The notes under the pieces: generated by a model
What the model was told of the DNA's origin: nothing
The model's input: the letters and a program-made list of their open reading frames with translations, nothing else
Database searches by the model: none
Shown here: piece after piece, positions 8,964 to 16,611 of the stretch
How the letters are laid out: each line of letters opens with the position of its first letter
How positions within the stretch are numbered: position 1 is the first letter of the stretch
NCBI GenBank assembly: GCA_009602725.1
Contig: WELB01000136.1
Coordinates: 163,647 to 188,787, forward strand
Reading direction: 5' to 3'
Length of the DNA stretch: 25,141 nt
From: Spirogloea muscicola
Lineage: Eukaryota > Streptophyta > Zygnematophyceae > Spirogloeales > Spirogloeaceae
Position numbers and translations under genes: made by a program

Positions 8964-9482
8964 GCGCCAACGCCTTCAGCATCAGCTCTGAGGCCTTTCG
9001 GATGTCACTTCAACTCTTCCTCGGCCTCCCACCTAACTGCCTGATTGGGGTGCGCCAGTGCGAGTGCGGCTTCCGTGCAGAGGGTGCTGAGCTCGCCACT
9101 CACATGCTGAGATGCCCCACTGGACCAGAAGTGGTGGGCATTCACGACCTCCTTCGCGATGCCATGGCGGGCTTGATACGCAACGCCGGCTACCGTGCGG
9201 TCGTGGAAGTCGACAATATCATGCCTATCACCACGGACGCCGAGGGACGTCATCATCGCCGCACACTTGACATTGTAGGCGTGCAACCTGGTGGGGGACC
9301 ACGGTCCCTGGTCGACGTTGTTGTTACGGAGGCATATGAAGGCCCAGCATCGACACACATCGCTGGGCACGCAGTGAGCGGTGCGATCAGCTCCTGCCAG
9401 CGGCAATCGACATCTTTGGCTATCTGGGTCCTCGTTTTCACACTCTCCTTCAAAAGATTGCCAATCTAGGCTACACTCGACG
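8964..9482 (+). pseudogene. LINE-like C-terminal fragment (copy A)
   Basis: It encodes the region around SSEAFRMSLQLFLGLPPNC, then a finger CECGF..THMLRC (C-x-C...H-x3-C), then GPEVVGIHDLLRDA, RRTLDIVGV, GGGPRSLVDVVVTEAY and STHIAGHAV. The finger followed by D...(V)DVVV resembles the zinc finger and PD-(D/E)XK-like endonuclease tail at the C-terminus of some LINE-type reverse transcriptase proteins. Relative to the copy at 14031, 43 bp are missing near 9383, which shifts the frame. The fragment ends abruptly at about 9482 inside the GYTRR motif. It is the only copy here with the finger and the nuclease-like segment in one open frame. Confidence 0.75.
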
Positions 9483-9758
9483 TGTCCAGCTGATATACAT
9501 TGCCACCAACAAGCACAACTTCTTCTTGCAGTGGCCAAAGAGGCCAGCAAACTTGCTTGGAACTTCTGGCCCCCAAGTATATCTTTGAGGCCGAGCGCGC
9601 CTCCTCGTGATGTCTGCTCCAGGTCCACAGTGGCTGGCAGCGCTTCCGCCACACAATGAGCAACAAGTATGAAGTAATTTGAGGCAACTTTTGATGGCTC
9701 ACCAAGATAGACTTAGCCTGCTCTGCAAGGCTGAGGGGCACCTTCATGGGGCGCTTGA

Positions 9759-10004
9759 TCAGCCACCACATGCATTCTGTGGATCAAAGTCCACAAGCTT
9801 TTTCAGACCTGGACTCAACGAATGCAATGTCGCATCTACACCGATTAAGAGCTTCCTGTCAAGTATTCACCAGTACAACAATCTCTCCAGGAAGCTAATA
9901 TCATCGTCAAGCATGTCCAGGATGCGCTCTGCAAACGCTTCTGCGGCCAAGCAAGAGTACCTGGGCAGCCACTGTAGTGTTGGCTCCAGTGCTGGACGAT
10001 TCAT
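9759..10004 (-). pseudogene. Coding-like fragment with one internal stop, unknown family
   Basis: From an ATG (10002-10004) the minus strand is open for 45 codons, including EPTLQWLPRYSCLAAEAFAE and ILDMLDDDISFLERLL. It then meets TGA at 9867-9869 and continues open in the same frame for 35 more codons (LLIGVDATLHSLSPGLKKLV). The stop overlaps a possible donor (TACTG/GTGAAT), so it could be an exon end rather than a mutation. The sequence looks like helical protein, but I recognise no family. Confidence 0.3.
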
Positions 10005-10446
10005 TGCGCTTTTGCGTGGACGGTGAAGTTTGAATCAAAACATCAAGACCAGTGCTGGCGGCCGTCTGTCACCTGGGCCTTGCGTCACACTGGCAAGGAC
10101 GCGCAGGAGCGTCACTGCTATGGGCGGGCGGTGAAGCTTGTCCAGGGTAAATAGTACCGTGGGGGCGTAGGCGTCGCCATCGTCACCCCGCTCTATGACG
10201 AGGTCGAGGGACGTCCTTGACGACCATCTGGGCAGTCACGGGTGCCAAAGCGGGCGGCCTTGCCCGGCGCCGCAGTAGTAGTCAACGCGCATGAGGACAA
10301 CGTGCTCTCCCATGAAAGGCAGGAGGCAAAAAGCGGCGCGGCCAAAGGCCGCAGCGACTCGACAGTGCGCGGGCAGGAGCAGTCCGCCATGGCAGAGCGC
10401 GGGGGAGGAGCTCGGGGCGCGGCAGAGTGGCGTGACGAGACTAGCG
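10005..10446. other. No gene recognised, GC-rich
   Basis: Open frames exist on both strands but show compositional bias only (Ala, Arg, Ser), with no motif. The minus-strand frame starting near 10390 has an ATG but nothing identifiable. Confidence 0.4.
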
Positions 10447-10487
10447 TGTGTTGACCCGCTCAGTAACCCCGGGTCAGCACATATAGA
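10447..10487 (-). pseudogene. Terminal LINE-like fragment (stop-codon region)
   Basis: The minus strand reads TATATGTGCTGACCCGGGGTTACTGAGCGGGTC. This matches the last codons and stop of the LINE-like copies (YVLTRGY-stop followed by GCGGGTC, e.g. 19263-19297). Only about 40 bp remain, fused to the repeat at 10480-10690. Confidence 0.6.
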
Positions 10488-10690
10488 GAAGGCGCGCGGG
10501 GCGCATGACAGAAGAAGCGCATGAAATGGAAGGGAGGCCAATTCAAGGCAATACATTGTTCAGGCAGAGTCTAGTGCAAAGTAAACAAGGCTACATGATA
10601 CGGAGACCTACACTATGCTAAGGTGACATTAGTTCCCACGGGTGAGCATAAACAAATCTGACAAGCTGATTTGGGGAGCTGGCGCGCCGC
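10480..10690 (-). repeat. Diverged interspersed repeat, copy 1
   Basis: It shares ordered blocks with 11893-12060 (same strand) and partly with 16995-17095 (opposite strand): GCGCATGAAAT, GGAGGCCAA, GTGAGCA and AATCTGACAAGCT, with diverged spacers. It may be the untranslated part of an old transposon family. Confidence 0.5.
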
Positions 10691-10802
10691 CATGAAAGCC
10701 GGAGGCCTGACTTAGAGCGCGCCCTGCACGTTGATGAAGAGCCAATGCTGGCGAGCGCTGCAAACTAAGCGAGAGCCCCCTACAATATAATATGCATGTA
10801 AT

Positions 10803-11531
10803 ATGCAACTAAGGCCTGGGGAATGCTGGAGTGGCCCAAGCTGGCCCCCCGACTTCGACGACGCGCATCAACCAGCCGGGCCCGATGCTGGATCAGGGAG
10901 GACCACTTCGCGCCGTAGCCTCCGTACATATCCATGGCACACGGGTAAAGATGGTCCCCTCGGGGATGGTCCTGGTAGTGTTGCTCCTTCTTGCGCTCCG
11001 CGCTGGACGTGGCCCAGCCAGACACGGTTGACGTGGGTGCGCCAGCCTTGTATGCGTCGATCAGTACCACGTCCAGGAGCAGACGAGGCCCACCGCCCCG
11101 GGGGGTGGCGACCACGTCCAGACGCCCCACGTATGGCTTGCCTTGCCTTGAGGAGATTGGCATGATGCCGGACACCTCCATCGCCGGATGATACCCTGCC
11201 TCTCGCTCAATTCCAAACATAGTATCCCTGAGTAAGTCGTGGTAGGCAATGCGCTCAGGCCCCTCAACGCACCTCAGCCTGTGCGCAGCAGCGCGAGCTT
11301 GTCATCGGCAATGTGGCCACACTCGCACTGGCGGATGCCAGCCAAGCAAGGGGGGGGAAGGCCGAGGTGGTGATGAAGCGCTGTACGAAACAGGTCTAAG
11401 AGCCGAAGGGACTCGTATATCGGCAGAGCATTCAAGCACTCGGACGCGCCCGGGGAGCTGATTGAAAGGAGCCGGGTGAGGCCACGTTCATCGTCCTTGA
11501 GCAGTCCCTTCAGATCAGAGGCGGAGCACAC
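10803..11531 (-). pseudogene. LINE-like C-terminal fragment, subfamily II (copy H)
   Basis: On the minus strand the first part reads LTRLLSISSPGASECLNALP, LFRTALHHHLGLPPPCLAG and the finger start CECGHIADDK. A one-base frameshift at about 11275 then leads into LRCVEGPERIAYHDLLRD, GRLDVVATPRGGGPRLLLDV, a central DYxxHPRGD-like block and MYGGYGAKWSSL, ending near 10783. Domain order is the same as in copy A, but protein identity is low and the C-terminal third is unrelated to the LPAAYLSLLRRR end of subfamily I. It is therefore a separate subfamily sharing the finger plus nuclease-like segment. Confidence 0.7.
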
Positions 11532-11534
11532 CGA

Positions 11535-11730
11535 GTTCGCTAGTCGATGCCCGAATAGCGGATGGCGAAGTCAAGCCTTCTGCCACCAACTAGAGCTCGC
11601 CCAGCTTTTCTGGTGCAAAGCATGAGCCTGAGCACGCTGCAAAAAGGCCGACAGACGACGGCGCAAGAACGACAGTATGCAGCTGGCAAGCCCGTTCCGG
11701 CTGGACGCACATCTTTGACGCGTCGATCTT
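11535..11730 (-). pseudogene. LINE-like C-terminal fragment, subfamily I (copy I)
   Basis: The minus strand contains GLPAAY, then after a frameshift the LRLMLCTRKAGRALVGGRR region, matching the last 60 residues of the 14031 copy. It abuts copy H in the same orientation at about 11531, so two different subfamilies are fused head-to-tail. Confidence 0.65.
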
Positions 11731-11892
11731 GGCCTCTCAAGCCCTCCATCACTCAATAAACACCTTCATTTGACGGGGAATGGGGTCCGGCGGGCAGACG
11801 TGGCCCGCGCCGGCGGGGCTGCGGGGCGGGCGCGATCGCGATGCAGCCACTGCTACGCTGCAATAGATTCGATCCTGTGACTTGCAGTAGAG
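11731..11892. other. GC-rich spacer
   Basis: Nothing recognised. The stretch 11770-11835 is very GC-rich (GGCGGGCAGACGTGGCCCGC and similar) without repeat structure. Confidence 0.4.
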
Positions 11893-12060
11893 GCATGCAA
11901 GAGTGAAGGCGCGCGGTAATTGCGCATGAAATTGAAAAGGAGGCCAACTCTAGCCTTACAAATGTCCTGTTAACAGGGTAATGAGCTGGCTAAGGGGGAC
12001 ACTAATATCTCCGAGTGAGCACATGCATATCTGACAAGCTATACTGAGGAGCCAACCACC
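11893..12060 (-). repeat. Diverged interspersed repeat, copy 2
   Basis: About 100 bp (11893-11995) match 16995-17095 in reverse complement, including TTGTAAGGCTAGAG / CTGTAAGGCTAGAG and AGCCARCTCATTACCC. The following part matches 10620-10690 (GTGAGCACA, ATCTGACAAGCT). Confidence 0.6.
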
Positions 12061-12359
12061 CCCACGGAAACCACTAGCCTGGGCTACTGCACGACCAGCA
12101 CGCTGGTGAATTGCGAGTACCTGGGAGCGCTGCGGACTTTTGAAATGATAGCCGCATTCTATAGCATGATCGGCTGTTGCTTTGTCGTCTGCAATAAAAC
12201 TACCAAAACCACGGACTCTTTGTGGGAATGTCAAAGGGAATGACACCTTCATAGAAATCTTGGTCCTGCTCTGGGCCTGCATTTGTCTCTGGATCTTATA
12301 ACTAAGTCTCAAACACTTTTGACGACATGCCTCCTACACCCAAAGAGCTGCAGTCTTCG
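12061..12359. other. No gene recognised
   Basis: A minus-strand open frame (11956-12312) has a biased composition and overlaps the repeat at 11893-12060. It shows no domain and is unlikely to be a gene. Confidence 0.35.
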
Positions 12360-12613
12360 TCCAATCTGGCAAGATCGCTAGATGTTGACAATAATTTCTT
12401 CCAACTCCAGCTCTTCCGAATATTTATCAATACTAGATGTTGACAAAATCTCTTCCACTTCCAGCTCTTCCGAATGTTTGTCATCAATACCGTCTGATGT
12501 CAAGATGTTTTGTATCTGGCAAGATCGCTAGATATTGACGATTGTTTTAACCACTTTCAGCTCTCCCAATCTTTATCATCAGAACCGTCTGATGTCAAGA
12601 AGTTCTGCATGGT
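12360..12613 (-). repeat. Degenerate tandem repeat encoding acidic peptide
   Basis: Three units begin at 12378, 12433 and 12528 with CTAGATRTTGAC and contain CAGCTCTYCC and TTTATCAT/TTTGTCAT. Spacing is 55 and 95 bp because the first unit lacks about 40 bp. Read on the minus strand the units encode variants of SDGIDDKHSEELEVEEIL and SIDKYSEELELEEI. The third unit has lost one base and shifts frame. The pattern suggests a coding repeat of an acidic protein, possibly continuing from the frame at 12698-12989. Confidence 0.6.
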
Positions 12614-12690
12614 AATTGGTCTTAGTGCAGATGACGAAGCAACAGCAGATAAGGATCGCTGCTGACCTGTCAATAGAATCCTTTCACCGC

Positions 12691-12817
12691 CAGGTACTTT
12701 CTCTTTCCCTTTCCATGTTGTCGATCAATACCAAAGGTGGCTGGGTTTCCTCCACCGTCAGTATACCTGATGTACTATGGAAGGTGGCCGAAGCAAATTG
12801 CTTCTGCCGCTCTTCGC
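12691..12817 (-). repeat. Repeat shared with 8832-8960
   Basis: This is the counterpart of the repeat at 8832-8960. Here it lies entirely in an open minus-strand frame, so this is probably the better-preserved source copy. Confidence 0.75.
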
Positions 12818-12989
12818 CTGACTTAGTTGACTCTTTCTCCTGCTCGTCGTCAAGCATGCCAGCAACTTCCTCTATCTTCTTCATGACCTGATGAGTCTTA
12901 ACGTGGGGCTCTTCTCCTTCCTTCTTGTCTGTATTGGAAGCTGGCACACAATGTGTGCCTTGGAATGTGGGACGATCTCCTGAAGCCAT
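12698..12989 (-). CDS. Hypothetical acidic protein, first exon (unknown family)
   Basis: From the ATG at 12987-12989 the frame is open for 97 codons to a plausible donor (GAGAAA/GTACCT at 12698/12697). The peptide is hydrophilic with many charged residues: KKEGEEPHVKTHQVMKKIEE, AGMLDDEQEKES, then GEERQKQF and LTVEETQPPLVLIDN. A possible next exon follows an acceptor ending at the complement of about 12610 and enters the acidic tandem repeat at 12360-12613. I recognise no family. Because half of it recurs at 8832-8960 it may belong to a transposon (for example a gag-like accessory frame) rather than a host gene. Confidence 0.35.
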
Positions 12990-13910
12990 AACACTTCATT
13001 TGATTCAAAATTCTTTGGTCGTATGTGTCACAACAGTCACAAAAGATTTAAGTGCCGACAGGCGCAGATCGATCGATCTCAACCAGATATGTGCTATTTG
13101 GTCGTCCAGGTTAGCTTAGCGACTGTGCCTGACCTTAATCTCATGCAATGCTGAAACAAAATGTAGATCCGGTCAACAGCAAGAAGTGTAATCTGAAACA
13201 AAGGCACAGATCCTCGTTACAAGAAGTTGCTTTGACTACCAGCAACAGTCCTTGATCACCAACTAGGACTCGACCTCAAGCAAATGCCACAAAGTCCACG
13301 TCTAGCACAATGCAGTGAAGCACGACAGTCTTTAGTCCGAGTCACAGAAGCAGAGTCCTAGCAGTCGGTTTCGCAAGTAAGAGAGATCGAGCGGAGTCAG
13401 AGGTGATGTAAACAACCGATAGTGTCTCGGCTTCTGTAAGCGTTGCTGTAGTGTCTCGGCTTTAGTAACCGTTGATGTAGTGTCTCGGCTTTAGTACACG
13501 TTTGCTCGGCAGAAGTATGCAGCAATGCGAGAGGGTACACACAGCAGTATATGCCAGAATGTACACGTAAGCAACTAGTGCAGTACCACAAGGTAATGAT
13601 CTGTGCAAGGTATAGAAGTGGTACACAGCGATAGTGCTGTACCTCGATCCACAGTTGTGACCAAGGAGACCTGAGGACTAGCGCTTGGGTGTAAGATGCT
13701 CGCGATAGGCAGCACAATGCGTTAGGGCTGCTCACAGCAGAGGCACCACGACTTCTCGCAGTCGCACGCAGGTCCGAACGAAGGTTCACTAGCTGCTGCA
13801 TGCCTTCTGCCCTGGGCTCCACGCTCTCAAGGCGTGGCGCAGGCGCAGGCGCGGGTGGGCGCAGGCGCGTGTGCAAGAGGGTGAAGCTTGCGAAGCAAAT
13901 TACTTGGCAG
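12990..13910. other. Intergenic, small repeats only
   Basis: No gene recognised. It contains the 29-bp tandem repeat at 13420-13506 and a short GGCGCAGGCGC repeat near 13837-13875. A minus-strand open frame from about 14197 to 13397 is largely antisense to copy B and then compositional; I do not consider it a gene. Confidence 0.4.
13420..13506 (+). repeat. 29-bp tandem repeat, three units
   Basis: Units start at 13420, 13449 and 13478, each TAGTGTCTCGGCTT followed by a variable half (..GTAAGCGTTGCTG, ..GTAACCGTTGATG, ..GTACACGTTTGCT). Three imperfect copies, no coding sense. Confidence 0.85.
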
Positions 13911-13962
13911 AAGAAGGGCTCGCCCATTGTGGATAGGGGCTGGAAAAGCCAGCCCATTTGAT
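13911..13962 (+). repeat. Hairpin short repeat, isolated module
   Basis: GCTCGCCCATTGTGGATA is followed by the hairpin GGGCTGG-AAAAG-CCAGCCC (13937-13955). The same module occurs at 15756-15796, there with GAGGATA instead of GTGGATA. It lies about 75 bp upstream of LINE-like copy B. Confidence 0.75.
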
Positions 13963-14030
13963 TCCCTCCATGGGTGTGAACGGGTCCCCCCAAGGCCTGC
14001 CCTTGCGGCGGGCCCAAGGTCCCCCCCCCA

Positions 14031-14738
14031 CTGGACCAGAAGTGGTGGGCATTCACAACCTCCTTCGCGATGCCCTGGCGGGCTTGATGCGCGACGCCGG
14101 CTACCGTGCGGTCGCGGAAGTCGACGACATCATGCCTATCACCACGGACGCCCAGGGACGTCATCATCGCCGCACACTTGACATTGTGGGCGTGCAACCT
14201 GGTGGAGGACCACGGGCCCTGGTCGACGTTGTTGTTCGGAAGGCATATAAAGGCCCAGCATCAACACACATTGCTGGGCACGCAGTGGGCGGAGCAGAGC
14301 AAAGAAAACTGCGGCATTACTCCGATTACCCCCAATGCGATCAACTCCTGCCAGCTGCAATCGACATCTTTGGCTGTCTGGGTCCTCGCTTCCACACTCT
14401 GCTTCAAAACATTGCCAATCTAGGCTACACTCGACGCGCAGATGTGTTTCCGGCTGAGATGGGCTTGCCAGCTGCATATCTGTCGCTCTTGCGACGTCGA
14501 GTTTCGGCATGTTTGCAGCGTGCTCAGGCTAGTGCCTTGCACCAGAAAGCTGGGCGAGCTCTAGTAGGTGGCAGAAGGGCTCCGTTCCTGGCATCTAGTA
14601 TTCATGCATCGAGTAGTGACCTTTATGTTTTGACCCGTGGTTATTGAGCGGGTCAATCTGCTGTAGGTTATGTAGATTTTTAAATGTGCTTGCCTTTGAA
14701 CCTGGCCATTTGGCCTACATTTCTTTCTAATACACGAT
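14031..14738 (+). pseudogene. LINE-like C-terminal fragment (copy B), frame intact
   Basis: From CCACTGGACCAGAAGTGG the frame is open for about 205 codons to TGA at 14645-14647. Segments in order: GPEVVGIHNLLRDALAGLMR, RRTLDIVGVQPGGGPRALVD, STHIAGHAVGG, HYSDYPQCDQLLPAAIDIFG, LGYTRR, GLPAAYLSLLRRRVSACLQR, HQKAGRALVGG, SDLYVLTRGY. The D of TLDIV and the D of LVDVVV are the likely PD-(D/E)XK-type acidic pair. The finger and reverse transcriptase parts are missing (5' truncation). A 90-bp 3' tail ends TTCTTTCTAATACACGAT with no poly(A). From GPASTHIAGH to the stop it is identical in protein to copy D. Confidence 0.8.
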
Positions 14739-14885
14739 CTTTTACCTGGGCAGGACGGGCGGGAGTTGCCCGCACCCCCACTTGCCTGTCAGGCCGCCTG
14801 CCCGGGCCACCTGGACGGGCCACTTGTCCATCAAGCGGCTAGCGGTCATGTAAGCGCTAACAACACCGTGGGGCATGACCAAACG
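14739..14885. other. Spacer between two LINE-like fragments
   Basis: GC-rich stretch with runs of GGACGGGCGGG and GCCCGGGCC; no gene or named repeat recognised. Confidence 0.4.
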
Positions 14886-15205
14886 GCTGGATCGTTACAC
14901 ACAATGTCAAGTGTGCGGCGATGATGACGTCCCTGGGCCTCCGTGGTGAGGCATGATGTCGTCGACTTCCACGACCGCACGGTAGCCGGCATCGCGCATC
15001 AAGCCCGTCAGGCCATCGCGGAGGAGGTTGGGATGCCCACCACTTAAGGTCCAGTGGGAAATCTCAGCATGTGAGTAGCGAGCTCAGCACCCTCTGCAAG
15101 GAAGCCACACTCACACCGGCGCACCTTCACGGCATAGCCGGTCTCAGAAGTAATGGGGCCCATCGTCCGGAAGCTGTCGGTTAGGACGACGTCCATGAGG
15201 AGCCG
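14886..15205 (-). pseudogene. LINE-like fragment (copy G), chimeric and decayed
   Basis: Minus strand 15125-14886 encodes RRCECGFLAEGAELATHMLR, the segment matching GPEVVGI (with a stop) and, after frameshifts, the antisense of the RHHRRTLDIVG block. It crosses the CCACTGGACC point without interruption, unlike copies B, D, E and F. Just upstream (15205-15160) the minus strand reads KRLLMDVVLTDSF, which resembles the second acidic motif of subfamily II (RLLLDVVLIDAY), so two fragments are joined out of order. Confidence 0.65.
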
Positions 15206-15417
15206 CTTGCCTTGTCATTCGTACTCCGGCTCCTTCAGACCTTGTCTGCTACTTTGGGCTGGCCTTTCCCAGCCACCAGTCAATCTGGCCGCGCTTCCTT
15301 CCTTGCCACCTCCCAGGGGGACGCCAACCAGATCAACACGTCCGAGGGACCCCTTTGCGGAGTTGGACGGAAAGGAGAGGGGAGCGGCGCCCGTTTTGCG
15401 AGTCCCCCTACAAGGAA
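15206..15417. other. Spacer with a partial hairpin-repeat remnant
   Basis: Around 15258-15276 lies GGGCTGG-CCTTTCC-CAGCC, a decayed relative of the hairpin module on the minus strand. Otherwise nothing recognised. Confidence 0.35.
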
Positions 15418-15497
15418 GAATGAGCTCGCCCATAGAAGAGAGGGGCTGGCAGAAGCCAGCCAAAAACGAATGGACAAAATCCAAAGAGCTACAGGAG
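15418..15497 (+). repeat. Hairpin short repeat, subtype with AGAA loop
   Basis: GAGCTCGCCCATAGAAGAG is followed by the perfect hairpin GGCTGGC-AGAA-GCCAGCC (15444-15461), then AATGGACAAAATCC and AAAGAGCTACAGGAGAA. The same 3' extension is found in the inverted copy at 16228-16302. Confidence 0.8.
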
Positions 15498-15750
15498 AAT
15501 CACTCAGTAACCTACAAGGACGGCCCTCCCCCAGCTCCGCCACCAAGTCCATGATCGCGCATTCAAAGCGCCACTTGGCACCAGCGCTCGGCGTAGCCTC
15601 GGGACGGCGGGGTTTGGCGCGAGGCGACCTGCCAAGTGGCAGTTAGTGACAATACCCAGGCGGCTGCTTTTGGCGCGAACTTCCTAAGCCGCGGCGGCGG
15701 ACCCGCCGAGATCGGCCCACGGGACTGCGGCGAGCTTATGCCGACAGGAG
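15498..15750. other. GC-rich spacer
   Basis: No gene or repeat recognised; scattered GGCGCGA and CGGCGG runs only. Confidence 0.4.
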
Positions 15751-16058
15751 AAGAAGGTGCTCGCCCATTGAGGATAGGGGCTGGAAAAGCCAGCCCAAAA
15801 AAGAATGAAGAGTACGAGAAGGGGGCCAGGGCAAGCGCTAAGTAAAGAAGATGAGCTCGCCCATAGAAGAGAGGGGCTGGCAGAAGCCAGCCAAAAAAGA
15901 ATGGACAAAATCCAAAAGAAGGGAAACACACTAGCTAGGCATCGAGACAACTAGACATGACGGAACCACACAGTAGTAAAACAAGCACACAAAGAAACAA
16001 AGCAGCTACGAATCAATCAGTAACCCCTGCTGAGCAGCCGCAGGTCAGAGATGCTAGG
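15751..16058 (+). mobile_element. Short retroposon-like element, longest copy (308 bp)
   Basis: It is non-coding and composed of two hairpin modules in tandem: GGGCTGG-AAAAG-CCAGCCC (15778-15796) and GGCTGGC-AGAA-GCCAGCC (15875-15892). Each is preceded by GCTCGCCCAT and followed by an A-run and AGAATG. The right half is a unique part ending ACAAAGCAGCTACG, AGTAACCCCTGCT, GCAGCCGCAGGTCAGAGATG and CTAGG. Both ends match the 167-bp element at 16445-16611, whose duplication defines the family ends. No clear duplication flanks this copy. I see no convincing tRNA-type A and B boxes, so calling it a SINE would be premature. Confidence 0.65.
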
Positions 16059-16227
16059 CTCCTGGAAGTGGTTCCCCTGGCCAGAGCCAGAGGCAGCAGC
16101 GAGGGCTCTGCCGGCACGAAGGTGCAGCGCCCGGGCCATAGACCTCTGCAGCGAGACGGCCAGGCGCAACAGGAGGGCTCACCGACAGGGGAGAAAGTGC
16201 TCACCCGACAGGGGAGCCCTCCTGTTC
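16059..16227. other. Spacer
   Basis: No gene recognised. It includes two nearly identical short stretches, ACAGGGGAGAAAGTGCTCACC and GACAGGGGAGCCCTCC, related to the border of the hairpin element. Confidence 0.35.
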
Positions 16228-16302
16228 TCCTGTAGCTCTTTAGATTTTGTCCATTCTTCTTTGGCTGGCTTCTGCCAGCCCATATCTTCTATGGGCGAGC
16301 TT
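16228..16302 (-). repeat. Hairpin short repeat, inverted copy
   Basis: This is the reverse complement of the 15418-15497 type: CTCCTGTAGCTCTTTAGATT, TTGTCCATTCTTC, hairpin GGCTGGC-TTCT-GCCAGCC (16263-16280), then ATGGGCGAGC. The hairpin sequence is conserved on the opposite strand. A further decayed module follows at 16322-16350. Confidence 0.8.
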
Positions 16303-16434
16303 TTCCTCGCTGCCGGGCTCCTGTTCACTCTTTTCTTCTGGGCTGGCCTCTCTTGTTGAATATTGTATAATGTTAAATCGGCGTGTCGGGGAGGGTGACT
16401 ATCCCGCCCGTCTCATTGGGCCCTGAGAGTCTCC

Positions 16435-16444
16435 CCTGGATAAG
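16435..16444. repeat. Target-site duplication, left (CCTGGATAAG)
   Basis: The 10-bp LTR sequence CCTGGATAAG recurs at 16612-16621. The intact copia LTR has it only once, so it was duplicated by the 167-bp insertion. Confidence 0.85.
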
Positions 16445-16611
16445 AAGAAAGTGCTTGCCCGTTGAGGACAAGCCAGCCCAAAAAAGAATGAACAGAAAAC
16501 GAGAAGGGGGCCAGGGGAAGCGCTAAGAACAACAAGAGCAGAAAAAAACAAAGCAGCTACGTCACTCAGTCAGTAACCCCTGCTAAGCAGCCGCAGGTCA
16601 GAGATGCTAGG
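16445..16611 (+). mobile_element. Short retroposon-like element inserted in the solo LTR (167 bp)
   Basis: Bounded by the 10-bp duplication CCTGGATAAG. It starts AAGAAAGTGCTTGCCCGTTG and ends GCAGGTCAGAGATGCTAGG, matching both ends of 15751-16058. Relative to that copy it has lost the 5' arm of the first hairpin and the whole second module (joined at AGCGCTAAG/AACAAC). A duplication of this length fits retroposition by a LINE-type machinery. Confidence 0.8.

Noticed and set aside
10193-10556. Minus-strand open frames with ATG in the GC-rich stretch
   Set aside because: Composition-driven Ala/Ser/Pro/Cys frames, no motif, overlapping a transposon remnant.
12885-12915. CTGATGAG, a possible hammerhead ribozyme core
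   Set aside because: The required downstream GAAA element and closing helices are absent.
13397-14197. A 266-codon minus-strand open frame
   Set aside because: Its first third is antisense to copy B and the rest has no motif and a biased composition.
15751-16058. Hairpin element as a tRNA-derived SINE or a CRISPR array
   Set aside because: No convincing internal promoter boxes were found, so SINE origin is not claimed. Repeats are too few, unevenly spaced and partly inverted for an array, and the genome is eukaryotic.
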